The translations under genes were made by a program, and so were the position numbers. From Prochlorococcus marinus str. MIT 9312 (GTDB lineage Bacteria > Cyanobacteriota > Cyanobacteriia > PCC-6307 > Cyanobiaceae): a DNA stretch of 64,000 nucleotides. The notes under the pieces were generated by a model that did not search any database, had not been told where the DNA came from, and was given only the letters and a program-made list of their open reading frames with translations. The first letter of the stretch is position 1; every line of letters starts with the position of its first letter. Where the stretch lies: positions 1,240,001 to 1,304,000 of the forward strand of contig NC_007577.1 of NCBI RefSeq assembly GCF_000012645.1, written 5' to 3'. Positions 1-8,756 of the stretch are shown here, in pieces.

Positions 1-66
1 AGAGTACAAAATATTTACAAAGCTTATTCAGCTGGATACCGAGCTATTTATATTTGTTATAAGTAA
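1..66 (+). CDS. C-terminal end of an unidentified protein (partial)
   Basis: Frame 1 is open from the window edge and ends in TAA at 64-66, directly before the ATG of the next gene at 67. The 21 residues visible are too few to name a family. Abutting stop and start codons are typical of the co-oriented gene runs in this island, so this is probably the end of a real upstream gene in the same operon, but that is inferred from position only. Confidence 0.4.
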   Translation, partial: RVQNIYKAYSAGYRAIYICYK

Positions 67-987
67 ATGGATTACAAAAATTACTTCCTAAATTGTAGAG
101 AATCATATAAAAACAAAAAACCTTATCTTTCTTCATTTTATGAAAATCCAGTAAGGGTAATTCCTCATAATTTCTTTACTAAGGAAACGAAAGATTACTT
201 ATTAGATTTGTCTAAAAATATCAAAAGAGAGTTTGATACAGGTAAACATAAATTAGGTAATATTAGTGGCATTAAAAACTTTTGGCCTTATGCATTACCT
301 ATAAATAAAACTTGTGAACAATTAATCCCATATTTAGAAGAGACATTTTATGGTTGTAATCTATTTGTAGATAAAGTTTATATTTACAGAACCCAAAAAA
401 TTGAAATAAAAAAAGATTCTTATCTTTGGCATCATGATAATAATCCAAATGAAATAATTAAAATAATAATTTATTTAAATGAGGTAAATCAATTTAATTC
501 CCCATTTGAGTATTTAGCAGATGAAAATAATCGAGGAATGTTAGCAAAATGTACGAGACTAGGTCCAAATAATTGGGAGCCTGCTCCAAATGATGGAAGA
601 CTTGAAGATGAAGTAAAAAATTTAATAAAATATAAAAATTGTTCGGGTAAAAAGTTAATTGGTAAGCAATTTACTGCTTGCGCCTTTTCAAATAACTCTA
701 TTCATAGAGTTAACCCTATTATCAAAGGATACAGAGATGTTTTGAACATAAGAGTAAAACCTACAATTTCAAAACCTAGTATTTACTTAAGTAAAAAATG
801 GACATCGAGTTTCGGAGTATCTGGAGCTGTAGATCCAGATCCTGAAAAAGATTGGCAATACTATAATAAAAAATCAAACTTAAGATTATTAAAGGAAATA
901 TATTTAAATATTCTTCTAAAAAAATTAAAAAACAAAATTAAGATTATTAAAGGAAATATATTTAAATATTTTTTTAAAAATATTTAA
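67..987 (+). CDS. 2-oxoglutarate/Fe(II)-dependent oxygenase-like protein
   Basis: This 306-residue protein carries the pattern of a 2OG-Fe(II) dioxygenase on a double-stranded beta-helix fold. An HxD pair (H122, D124, in WHHDNN) is followed about 90 residues later by a distal His (H213, in SIHRV) and an Arg ten residues on (R223, in KGYRDV). These are the usual metal and 2-oxoglutarate ligands. The last 30 residues are very lysine-rich and not conserved-looking. It starts one base after the stop of an upstream frame. In a surface-sugar island a role in hydroxylating a sugar, lipid or peptide is plausible, but the substrate cannot be read from sequence. The family call rests on motif spacing only. 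Confidence 0.6.
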   Translation: MDYKNYFLNCRESYKNKKPYLSSFYENPVRVIPHNFFTKETKDYLLDLSKNIKREFDTGKHKLGNISGIKNFWPYALPINKTCEQLIPYLEETFYGCNLFVDKVYIYRTQKIEIKKDSYLWHHDNNPNEIIKIIIYLNEVNQFNSPFEYLADENNRGMLAKCTRLGPNNWEPAPNDGRLEDEVKNLIKYKNCSGKKLIGKQFTACAFSNNSIHRVNPIIKGYRDVLNIRVKPTISKPSIYLSKKWTSSFGVSGAVDPDPEKDWQYYNKKSNLRLLKEIYLNILLKKLKNKIKIIKGNIFKYFFKNI

Positions 988-1057
988 AGAATAAGATTTT
1001 AAATTCTTAATTTACAAAAATCTATTTTAATATTGCAAAAGGTTTAATATTCATAAA

Positions 1058-2014
1058 ATGCCTAAAGTAGCTCTATGTATTTCTGGAAAGATAGGCAATG
1101 TTGCGGGAAAAACAAATTTCAATAAATCTGATACAAGAATTTTAAAAAAAGCTTATGAGCTATATAAACTTCACATTATAGATAAAAATGATGTTGACAT
1201 TTTTGTTCACTGTTGGGATGTAGAATTTGAACAGGAAATAAGAGAACTTTTTGCACCAAAAGGTTACATAATTGAAAAACAAAGAAAATTTAAAATTCCA
1301 AATTATGTAAAAGGGAGCGATAGACCTTGGAAAAGAAAAGAAGCAATGATAAGAAAACAAAGTCATTACAGTAAATGGTATTCAATTAAAGCTGTAAATG
1401 AACTAAGAAAGGATTATGAAATAAAGAATAAATTTAAATATGATTTTGTAATGACAACAAGATTTGATATTGCATTTATGAAAGATTTAATTTTTAAAGA
1501 TTTTGATAATCAATTTTTCTATGCTGCTAATTGGACTGCTTTTGTAGATAAAAATGGAGAGGATAGATTTAAAGGAGGTAAGGGCGACTTTTATGATCTC
1601 ATAAAAAGAAAAGATCCTGAACTTCAAAAGTTGAACAAAGTAAACTTAGGTTACCCTAATGATCAAAATGGTCTACTAGATTTTTGGTTTTTTACAAATT
1701 CTGAATATGCGAACAAATTTTTTGATTTATATGATCACTTAGATAATTATCTTAAGGAAGGAAATTGTCCACCGAGCAATGACAAAGCTAAAGTAATTTC
1801 TAATCATCAATTATCTCTATATCATTTGCAGAAATTAAACCTTATTACAAAATTAAAATTTGCCTTTGAACTTTATGATGATTTTCCACTAATAAGAAGA
1901 AAATACTTCGAAGAAAGAATGATTCAAAAGAATAATAAATCTAAATTATCAAATATTAAAAAATCAATAAAGTCTTTCTTAAAATTTCTATCAAGAAATT
2001 TATTTAATAAATAA
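1058..2014 (+). CDS. Putative glycosyltransferase-like island protein
   Basis: The 318-residue product starts with a short strand-turn segment (PKVALCISGKIGN). It then has a DIFVHCWD segment near residue 50 and an acidic FVMTTRFDIAF segment near residue 128. An F-V-H-x-W-D followed by an R-x-D motif occurs in uncharacterised glycosyltransferase-like proteins of capsule and LPS loci, where the RxD stands in for the DxD metal site. The C-terminus is basic. No signal peptide or membrane segment is seen. It ends 6 bp from the convergent nucleotidyltransferase gene. The function is inferred from motif style and context and remains uncertain. Confidence 0.5.
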   Translation: MPKVALCISGKIGNVAGKTNFNKSDTRILKKAYELYKLHIIDKNDVDIFVHCWDVEFEQEIRELFAPKGYIIEKQRKFKIPNYVKGSDRPWKRKEAMIRKQSHYSKWYSIKAVNELRKDYEIKNKFKYDFVMTTRFDIAFMKDLIFKDFDNQFFYAANWTAFVDKNGEDRFKGGKGDFYDLIKRKDPELQKLNKVNLGYPNDQNGLLDFWFFTNSEYANKFFDLYDHLDNYLKEGNCPPSNDKAKVISNHQLSLYHLQKLNLITKLKFAFELYDDFPLIRRKYFEERMIQKNNKSKLSNIKKSIKSFLKFLSRNLFNK

Positions 2015-2020
2015 TTTGAA

Positions 2021-3601
2021 TCAAATATTACCTTTAATATGTTTATATAAATTATATTTTCCTAGATAAAATAATAATTTTGAATAAGGATCATGATGAA
2101 GGGGAGCAATATTTAAAAATACTAATGAAGTTAACAAATTAACCTTAAATAAGTTGAAACCCTTACTAGCGATAAATTCTATGAAAGTTTTCTCATTTTC
2201 TACTAATGAATTTTTTCTATAAAAACCATAATTTACTATCTCTTCAGTTTTCTCAAAATAATAATAACCTTTATTAATAATCTCATGAGAGACAATTAAG
2301 CCATGCATTAATTTAGCCAAATCATAATAAATATCTCCATAATCAGTTAATCCTTCAAAATCTTGTCTCCAATCAAGCAAACAAAAATTACCGGATTCAC
2401 TTAATAAAATATTCTCAAAATGTAAATCTCCATGAAATCTTGTAGGATTTCCATTTGTTAATAAATCCCAATTAATCATTCCGAAAATATCTTTTATTGG
2501 TGGAACTTTTACTCCATTAATTATTTCTTCATTATCTTTTTCTGAATATCTATTGAAATAAAGAGTAATCCTTTTAAGAGATTTATTTTTATAGAAATTA
2601 AAACATTTTTCATTAAATATTACTCTACCTTCTTCTGTTAACTCTTCTTCACACCAAAACTGATCTAAAAAATTTAATAACTTTTCAAAAATAACTTTAT
2701 TTGTTACTTTTGACATGGTATTTCCAGAAATTAAATGATAGGCGTACATGTTTTCTTTTTCATCAACTATTGGAGGTACAAATCCTTTTAATTTTCTAGA
2801 TCTAATAATCCTATTACTTATGAATTCAGAATCAAGATTATATTTAATAGCCATATTAGAAACAAACCAAATTGCTTCATTATTTTTATCTAGTATTACA
2901 GGTGAATTTTTAGAAATTAATTTTTGCTTTGCATTATTCAAAGAATCAAGATTACCTGTGTCATACCAATCAAATGGTATGGCTTTGATTAATTTACCAT
3001 TGTTTAAAAATTTCTCAATCGCATATGATTCCCCTGTAGTAATAGATCCATATTCCTTCCCTGATTCCATATATTCCCAAAAAGATTTATAGTCTTTAAT
3101 TCCCGCCAATCCAATATATGGCTTTTGTTCCTTTGAAATAATTGTATTTTTTTCTAGTATTTTCTCTACATAATCATTCTGAAACAATAAAGAACGATAA
3201 TTAGCAATATCTTTTGAATTTCCATAACCAATCCAATTTATATCTGGATCTGGAATATCCTCCATTATTATTGAGTCATTAGGTGCAAAAATGAAAGGAC
3301 ATTGCAAGTATTTCTTACATGAGAGAATTGAGTAACCTAAACCAGAACCTTTACCAAAATAATTATCAACGAAAATAAATTTAAATTTATTTTGGGGATG
3401 AGCAATTTGTAAGTAATCTCTCAATAAATTTCCTTTATGTCCAAGAGCTATAACAATCTCAATATCTTTAGAGAATTTTTCAATTAAATGAGATATTACA
3501 GGTTTATTATCTATAGATACGAGAGCTTTATTTAAATTCTTGTAAGATTCGCCTAATCTAGATCCTAAACCCGCTGAAGGGATCAAAACTTTAAAGTACA
3601 T
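2021..3601 (-). CDS. Sugar nucleotidyltransferase fused to a phosphotransferase (APH/choline-kinase-like)
   Basis: Two domains are visible in 526 residues. Residues 1-240 are a nucleotidyltransferase: GLGSRLG at 11-17, a lysine at 25 and an FAPNDS segment near 105-110 at the nucleotide/metal site. Residues about 280-526 are a kinase of the aminoglycoside phosphotransferase/choline kinase fold, with the Brenner-type motif HGDLHFEN at 390-397 and LLDWRQ at 408-413. Such a fusion would phosphorylate a sugar or alcohol and then activate it with a nucleotide, as in LicA/LicC choline activation, but the substrate is unknown. The neighbouring NTF2-like protein, isomerase-type cupin and aldolase-like gene suggest a dedicated sugar pathway. 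Confidence 0.75.
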   Translation of the reverse strand: MYFKVLIPSAGLGSRLGESYKNLNKALVSIDNKPVISHLIEKFSKDIEIVIALGHKGNLLRDYLQIAHPQNKFKFIFVDNYFGKGSGLGYSILSCKKYLQCPFIFAPNDSIIMEDIPDPDINWIGYGNSKDIANYRSLLFQNDYVEKILEKNTIISKEQKPYIGLAGIKDYKSFWEYMESGKEYGSITTGESYAIEKFLNNGKLIKAIPFDWYDTGNLDSLNNAKQKLISKNSPVILDKNNEAIWFVSNMAIKYNLDSEFISNRIIRSRKLKGFVPPIVDEKENMYAYHLISGNTMSKVTNKVIFEKLLNFLDQFWCEEELTEEGRVIFNEKCFNFYKNKSLKRITLYFNRYSEKDNEEIINGVKVPPIKDIFGMINWDLLTNGNPTRFHGDLHFENILLSESGNFCLLDWRQDFEGLTDYGDIYYDLAKLMHGLIVSHEIINKGYYYFEKTEEIVNYGFYRKNSLVENEKTFIEFIASKGFNLFKVNLLTSLVFLNIAPLHHDPYSKLLFYLGKYNLYKHIKGNI

Positions 3602-3632
3602 CAGACAAAATAGATCCTCTAATAATATATAA

Positions 3633-3965
3633 TTATCCCTTAAAAGCTCTTATATTGGCAATCTTACTATTTTGATTAAATTCAATAATATCAACAACTT
3701 TTATTTCTTCTTCTTTATTAATTAGAATATTTATCTCAGCCAAAACCGTATTTCCATCTACGTATAAATTCACTGGAAAAACTTTGATAGAATCTACACT
3801 TTTAAAAATATTTTTATTAGCTTCAACTACATTCTTTATACCTTTTGCTTCAATTTCCCAATCTCTTAGATAAATTTGATTGTCGAACATAGTTATCAAA
3901 GAGCTAATATCTTTATTAGAAAAAAAATTAAAATAAGCAACCGCTAAGGATTTAATATTGTCCAT
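3633..3965 (-). CDS. NTF2-like (SnoaL-type) small protein
   Basis: The 110-residue product has the layout of an NTF2/SnoaL-like alpha+beta barrel. It has an N-terminal helix pair (YFNFFSNKDISSLITMFD), a DWEIEAKG turn, then alternating strands ending in VVDIIEFN and IANIRAFKG. The ATG at 3965 is preferred; the open frame extends 18 codons further but that part is asparagine/cysteine-rich and unlike the family. It lies 31 bp after the start of the nucleotidyltransferase-kinase gene and is probably co-transcribed with it. Such proteins may be isomerases, dehydratases or binding proteins; no catalytic residue set is obvious, so the role is open. Confidence 0.6.
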   Translation of the reverse strand: MDNIKSLAVAYFNFFSNKDISSLITMFDNQIYLRDWEIEAKGIKNVVEANKNIFKSVDSIKVFPVNLYVDGNTVLAEINILINKEEEIKVVDIIEFNQNSKIANIRAFKG

Positions 3966-4071
3966 TAAAAAGGGATTATTGTTACAATTACAATATAAAA
4001 TTAAATTATTAATAAGCAATTATTGGTATTCTATATTTTAATAATAGAATTTAAAAAATTATTTTTAGTTA

Positions 4072-4410
4072 ATGCCTAAAATAGAAAATAAACCTTGGGG
4101 AACTTTTGAAAACATATTGGATGAAACTTATTGTAAGGTTAAAAGGATAATTATTAAACCGGGTGAAAGGCCAAGCTACCAATATCATTATAAAAGAAGT
4201 GAGCATTGGATAATTGTTAGTGGTTCAGCAAAAGTCACTCTAGAAGGTGAAGAAAAAGAATTTTCAGTTGGGGATTATATTTATATCCCTCTTAAGGCAA
4301 AACATAGGGTAGAAAATATTGGAAAGAATGATTTAATTTTTATTGAAATTCAGACAGGGCAATATTTTGGAGAAGATGACATTGTAAGAGTATCAAATGA
4401 TTATGTTTAA
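4072..4410 (+). CDS. Stand-alone cupin of the type II mannose-6-phosphate isomerase family
   Basis: This 112-residue cupin matches the C-terminal isomerase domain of ManC-type bifunctional enzymes. It has KPWGTFE at the start, the metal-binding SYQYHYKRSEHWIIVSG (His and Glu ligands) in the middle, IPLKAKHRVENIG, and the family-specific TGQYFGEDDIVR near the end. The guanylyltransferase half is absent, so this is an isolated isomerase-like domain. It is divergent from the gene at 3633-3965 across 106 bp. It may interconvert a sugar phosphate for the adjoining nucleotidyltransferase-kinase. Family membership is well supported; the exact sugar is not. Confidence 0.8.
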   Translation: MPKIENKPWGTFENILDETYCKVKRIIIKPGERPSYQYHYKRSEHWIIVSGSAKVTLEGEEKEFSVGDYIYIPLKAKHRVENIGKNDLIFIEIQTGQYFGEDDIVRVSNDYV

Positions 4411-4465
4411 GTAGTTATTAAGTAAGGTTTTGAGGCTATAATATTGTTTGAAGATTAACAGCTTG

Positions 4466-5467
4466 ATGGCTTTACCAAAGATATATATAGGGCCAATAAG
4501 TAAAAATTGTATTGATTCAGTAATTGAATTAAATAATGAGGGATTCAATATTGGTTTGATACCCTCACGTAGACAAATTGATTATGATAAAGGTTATGTA
4601 AATAATTGGACCACAAGAGAGTTTAGTAATTATGTAAAATCAAGAAATCCAAATATCATCATCAAAAGAGATCATTGTGGTCCAGATCAAGGCAAAATAA
4701 AAGATAATGGTTTAGATTCAGCAATATATGATGTCAAAGAAAACTTTGACATCATACATATAGATCCATGGAAAACTTATAAAGATATAAATGATGCAGC
4801 CATAGCTACAAAAAATATTATTAAAGAGTGTGTGATTTATAATAAAAATATAAATTTTGAAATTGGAACAGAGGAAGGGATTAGAAAGTATTCCCCTGAA
4901 GAATTCAAATATTTTATTGAAAAATTATTTGGTTTATTATCATTAGATGAATTCAATTTAATAAAATATGGTGTTGTTCAGGGGGGGACTAGATTATCAA
5001 TGAATAAAAATATTGGAAATTTTAATGAAGAAAAAATTAAAGATTTTATAGCTATTTGTAAGAATTTCAGCTTAATGTCAAAGGAACATAATGGAGATTA
5101 TCTAAAATTATCTGATATAAAAAGAAAATTTGATTTAGGTTTAAATGCAATTAACATTGCGCCCGAGATGGGTTTTATTGAGTCAACTTGTATTTTAGAA
5201 CAAATAAAATTAGTTTCTGATAATGAAACTTTTAAAAAATTATTTAATAAATGTTTGCAGTCAGGGCAATGGAAGAAATGGATACCTTTAGAAAAGCAGA
5301 ATAAAATAATTGAAGAAAAAAATGAATTGTTAATAAAAATATCTGGTCATTACATTTACTCAAGTGATATTGTTATTGACATTAAGAAAAAATATCCTGA
5401 ATTGGATTCAAGAATTAAACTATCTATCAAAAACAGAATTAAATCAATCTTATGCAAAATAAAGTAA
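4466..5467 (+). CDS. GatZ/KbaZ-like tagatose-bisphosphate aldolase subunit homologue (TIM barrel)
   Basis: The protein aligns by eye along its length with the GatZ/KbaZ family. It has a GGY-like KGYVNNWTTREF, RDHCGPDQG for the family GGDHLGPNxW, DIIHIDPW, FEIGTEE, VVQGGTR, and KEHNGDYL before the conserved INIAPEMGF segment. In enteric bacteria GatZ/KbaZ is the chaperone-like partner of a class II aldolase; no GatY/KbaY partner is visible here, so it may have another sugar role. The ATG at 4466 is chosen: an in-frame TTG at 4448 lies too close to a TATAAT box at 4437-4442. The downstream HAD gene overlaps its end by 16 bp, suggesting translational coupling. Confidence 0.7.
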   Translation: MALPKIYIGPISKNCIDSVIELNNEGFNIGLIPSRRQIDYDKGYVNNWTTREFSNYVKSRNPNIIIKRDHCGPDQGKIKDNGLDSAIYDVKENFDIIHIDPWKTYKDINDAAIATKNIIKECVIYNKNINFEIGTEEGIRKYSPEEFKYFIEKLFGLLSLDEFNLIKYGVVQGGTRLSMNKNIGNFNEEKIKDFIAICKNFSLMSKEHNGDYLKLSDIKRKFDLGLNAINIAPEMGFIESTCILEQIKLVSDNETFKKLFNKCLQSGQWKKWIPLEKQNKIIEEKNELLIKISGHYIYSSDIVIDIKKKYPELDSRIKLSIKNRIKSILCKIK

Positions 5468-5835
5468 TTGCTTTTGATCTAGATGATGTTCTTTGTTATA
5501 GGACTTCAAATGAAGGAGATATAGAAAAATATAAATCATGCAAACCAATAAAATCAATGATAAATATATTGAATAAATGCAAGAGTAAAGGTTATAAAAT
5601 TATAATCTATACTTCCAGAGGCATGACAGTTTTCAAAGGTAATAGAGACTTGATTTATGATAATTTATTTGATATTACAACTAGGCAATTAAGAGAATGG
5701 GGAGTTAATTATGACCAATTAATTATGGGTAAGGTCCATTATGATTTATTAATAGATGATAAAGCTTTAAATAACTTACAAATAAAAAGTTTATCAGACG
5801 TTGATATTTTCCTTAATGACATTAAAGCTCAATAA
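5452..5835 (+). CDS. HAD-type capsule-biosynthesis phosphatase
   Basis: The small (127 residue) HAD enzyme has motif I FDLDDVLC near residue 8, motif II in IIIYTSRGM near 50, and a terminal LIDDKA that provides the acidic motif IV near 102. There is no large cap domain. This belongs to the short HAD group found in capsule clusters and is expected to remove phosphate from a sugar phosphate or related compound. It overlaps the aldolase-like gene by 16 bp and the convergent ABC transporter gene by 14 bp. The same module appears fused to other enzymes at 16857-17900 and 23248-24156. Confidence 0.75.
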   Translation: MQNKVIAFDLDDVLCYRTSNEGDIEKYKSCKPIKSMINILNKCKSKGYKIIIYTSRGMTVFKGNRDLIYDNLFDITTRQLREWGVNYDQLIMGKVHYDLLIDDKALNNLQIKSLSDVDIFLNDIKAQ

Positions 5836-7552
5836 TCAAATCACACTTATCTAAAGTGCTTAATCGATGAGCAATCATGATAACTGTTAAACAATTATCA
5901 TTAGATTGGATATTTTTAATGACTAATTCTTCTGTATGATAATCGAGAGAACTTGTAGCTTCATCTAAAATTAAAATAGTAGAACCTTTATAAAGTGCTC
6001 TAGCTATACCTATCCTTTGTTTTTGGCCTCCACTTAAATTTATTCCTCTTTCTCCTACAGTTGTCCTAAAAGCATCAATTGTTGAATTAATAAAATCGTA
6101 TATAAAAGCTTTTTTTGCTGCATTTTTTACCCTATTTATATCAATCTGTTCGTATGGCACTCCGAATGCAATATTTTCGGCAAATGATAAATTTGATAAA
6201 TAAATATCTTGAGATACATGAGAAATAGAATTAAAATATTTCATCTTTATCCTTTCATTTTGAACAGCATTTATATTTACTCCATCAACCAATACTTCTC
6301 CTTTAGTAGGTATAAGCAAACCCATAATTAAGTTTATTAGTGTACTCTTTCCTCGGCCTGTTCTACCCTTAATACCAATAATTTTTCCTTTATTTATTTC
6401 TAAATTAAAATTTTCTAATATTAAATTCTCATTATATTTAAAAAAGACATTTTTCAAAATTATCGATTTCTGAAAATCAAACCTTTCCTTATCACTGAAT
6501 AACAAATATTTATTAGTTTTAAGATTTAAATAAAGTAGAAAACTAGTTAATATTTTAATTCTGCCTTGAACAAATACCCATCCCTGATAAAGTTCTTGAA
6601 AAGACCTTAACAATCTTTGAAGACCTAGTCCTATTGATCCTAAAATAGGCAGAATATATGAATCATTTAAATATACTGCTAGAAATAATCCTATTAATAC
6701 TATAGAAATCAAAGCCAATGCCTCAATAAAATAAAAAGGCAGCCTACCAAGTAAATCAATTTCAGCTTCTTGTTTCCTCTTAATTAAATCAACTTGACGA
6801 TAATCTTTTATAAAAAAGTTCTGAGAATTGTCTAATATTATATCTTTAATATTCCCAAAACTTTCCTGTATGAGCTTTACAATTTTTACATTAATTTTAT
6901 ATATTTTTGCACTTTTATTTTTTAATATTGTCTTAAAGTAAAACATTATTATTATATAAATCAAACTAAATATAGTTAGAGAAAAAATAGCAATTTTCCC
7001 ATTTATCCAAAAAAGAGCAATTAATACAAATATAAAAGTAATAATAGATAGAACACTTCTTAAGACTGTATTAACTACACTTACAATTATTTGAGAACCA
7101 GTTATTATATTCGAAATTATATCATTGGTATTTTTTGACAAATGATAATAATAGGGTTGGCAAATGGCATTTTGATAAACCTTACTACACAAATCACTAC
7201 CAATTACTGCTGCAATCCTTGCATTTAAATAAAAGGTTAATATCTTAATTGTATTGGAAATTAAAATTAAGAATATAAAAATTAATGTGGTACAAATTAT
7301 TTTGGAATTATTAGTATTTATATTAAATAATTGAAAAATAAAGTTATAAATTTGTAGATTATTTAAATCTTCTGAAGCGGTAAAACTTTTTAAAACAGGC
7401 AATAAACTAGCAACATTTATTAATTCAAAAAAACCTGTTATAAAAATTAGAGCAAAAGAAAATATTATTAATTTGTTTCTCTTTTTAGGAATATGAGATA
7501 CATATTCATTAAAAATCCTAAAGATTTGATATTTGTTTAAATAACTATACAT
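5822..7552 (-). CDS. ABC transporter, fused permease and ATPase (lipid/oligosaccharide flippase type)
   Basis: This 576-residue half-transporter has an N-terminal membrane domain with about six hydrophobic segments between residues 25 and 310. The C-terminal nucleotide-binding domain has Walker A GRTGRGKST, signature LSGGQKQRIGIARAL, Walker B ILILDEATSSLD and a terminal AHRLST switch His. The arrangement is that of MsbA/PglK exporters, which act as homodimers and flip lipid-linked sugars or lipids across the inner membrane. In this island it most likely moves a lipid-linked glycan. The 277 bp in front (7553-7829) are very AT-rich and hold its promoter; no clear regulatory site is seen. Confidence 0.85.
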   Translation of the reverse strand: MYSYLNKYQIFRIFNEYVSHIPKKRNKLIIFSFALIFITGFFELINVASLLPVLKSFTASEDLNNLQIYNFIFQLFNINTNNSKIICTTLIFIFLILISNTIKILTFYLNARIAAVIGSDLCSKVYQNAICQPYYYHLSKNTNDIISNIITGSQIIVSVVNTVLRSVLSIITFIFVLIALFWINGKIAIFSLTIFSLIYIIIMFYFKTILKNKSAKIYKINVKIVKLIQESFGNIKDIILDNSQNFFIKDYRQVDLIKRKQEAEIDLLGRLPFYFIEALALISIVLIGLFLAVYLNDSYILPILGSIGLGLQRLLRSFQELYQGWVFVQGRIKILTSFLLYLNLKTNKYLLFSDKERFDFQKSIILKNVFFKYNENLILENFNLEINKGKIIGIKGRTGRGKSTLINLIMGLLIPTKGEVLVDGVNINAVQNERIKMKYFNSISHVSQDIYLSNLSFAENIAFGVPYEQIDINRVKNAAKKAFIYDFINSTIDAFRTTVGERGINLSGGQKQRIGIARALYKGSTILILDEATSSLDYHTEELVIKNIQSNDNCLTVIMIAHRLSTLDKCDLIIEL

Positions 7553-7829
7553 AAAATCAATTTTCTTTAAGGAAATTTATCACCATTTTCAATATATTAT
7601 GTCAATTTATAGTTTTTTCAATTTTAGTAAAGCTTTAAAAAGGTAGCATTTAATTTTTGCAAAAATTATAAATTAGAATTTCAATTGTTTTAAACTCTAA
7701 ATAATATTTTTTAAATACACAACTTGAAAATTTAAAAATATCAATTTTATTTCTTTAAAACTTAATTCCATAATGTAATTTTTTTTTAAATATCATAATA
7801 TAAAATTTTGCTATAAATATTGGATGTAA

Positions 7830-8708
7830 TTATTTTTTTGAGAAAGATATTAATTGCTTTATAAAAAATTTTGGAACTGGTATGGTTAAAATCCCTAAAA
7901 TATTAGAAATAGAAAGTAATCTTTTATGGTCAATTAGTCTATTATATATAATTATTTTTACAAAGTATAATAATAAGATTTTTATATTATACCTGCAAAA
8001 ATCAAATCCAAATATCCTGATTAACTTTAGGTACCCTTTTCTCATGTTTTTATAATTTTTTGGATTACTTATACATAACCTATCATCACCTTCATCATCA
8101 TATAACCTTACAAAATTAGGATCTCGATAAAAGATACCTCCATTTTTAAGAATTCTTAAGTAAAGAATATGCTCAAATCCAGTTAGACTTTCGTCATACA
8201 AAAAATTGTTCCTTATTTCACTTTCGCATCTAAAAGCAGGCAACATCTCAGGTTGATTTATACTTTTAATATAGTCAGAATAGTAACCTATTTTTGGCAA
8301 TTGTTTATCAGAATAATGATTGCTTCTTGAGGACTTATATATACAAGAACCAAAATATAGATCTAAATTTTTATATTTAATAAAAGCTTTCTCTACATGA
8401 TCAAGAGCTCCAATTATTAATTTATCATCTGAATCTAAGAACAAAATAACATTTCCTATAGATGAAATTATGCCAATATTTCTAGATTTACTAACCCCTG
8501 CTCTTTTTGTTGGTTTAATATGTTTAATTTTAATAGAACTATTTAAATAAATAAAGTCGCTTATATTTTTACTTGTATCATCATTAGAATCATCAATAAC
8601 TAAGACTTCTATATTTGATTTTTTTTGTAATTTAATACTTTCAAAAGCTTCTAATATTTCAAATGGCCTATTAAAAACTGGGATTATTATTGAAAAAAAG
8701 ATATTCAT
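7830..8708 (-). CDS. Family 2 glycosyltransferase
   Basis: A GT-A fold transferase of 292 residues. It begins with the typical FSIIIPVFNRP strand and helix, has VLVIDDSNDDT near residue 35 for nucleotide binding, KSRNIGI near 75 and the metal-binding LDSDD near 92. The C-terminal 60 residues are hydrophobic and basic and may touch the membrane but do not form a clear segment. It should transfer a sugar from a nucleotide donor to a growing surface glycan. It lies 48 bp downstream of the epimerase gene on the same strand and probably shares its transcript. Confidence 0.88.
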   Translation of the reverse strand: MNIFFSIIIPVFNRPFEILEAFESIKLQKKSNIEVLVIDDSNDDTSKNISDFIYLNSSIKIKHIKPTKRAGVSKSRNIGIISSIGNVILFLDSDDKLIIGALDHVEKAFIKYKNLDLYFGSCIYKSSRSNHYSDKQLPKIGYYSDYIKSINQPEMLPAFRCESEIRNNFLYDESLTGFEHILYLRILKNGGIFYRDPNFVRLYDDEGDDRLCISNPKNYKNMRKGYLKLIRIFGFDFCRYNIKILLLYFVKIIIYNRLIDHKRLLSISNILGILTIPVPKFFIKQLISFSKK

Positions 8709-8756
8709 TGTTTAATTTGCAAATTCAACCAAAAAAATTTATTAAAATTCTTCATA

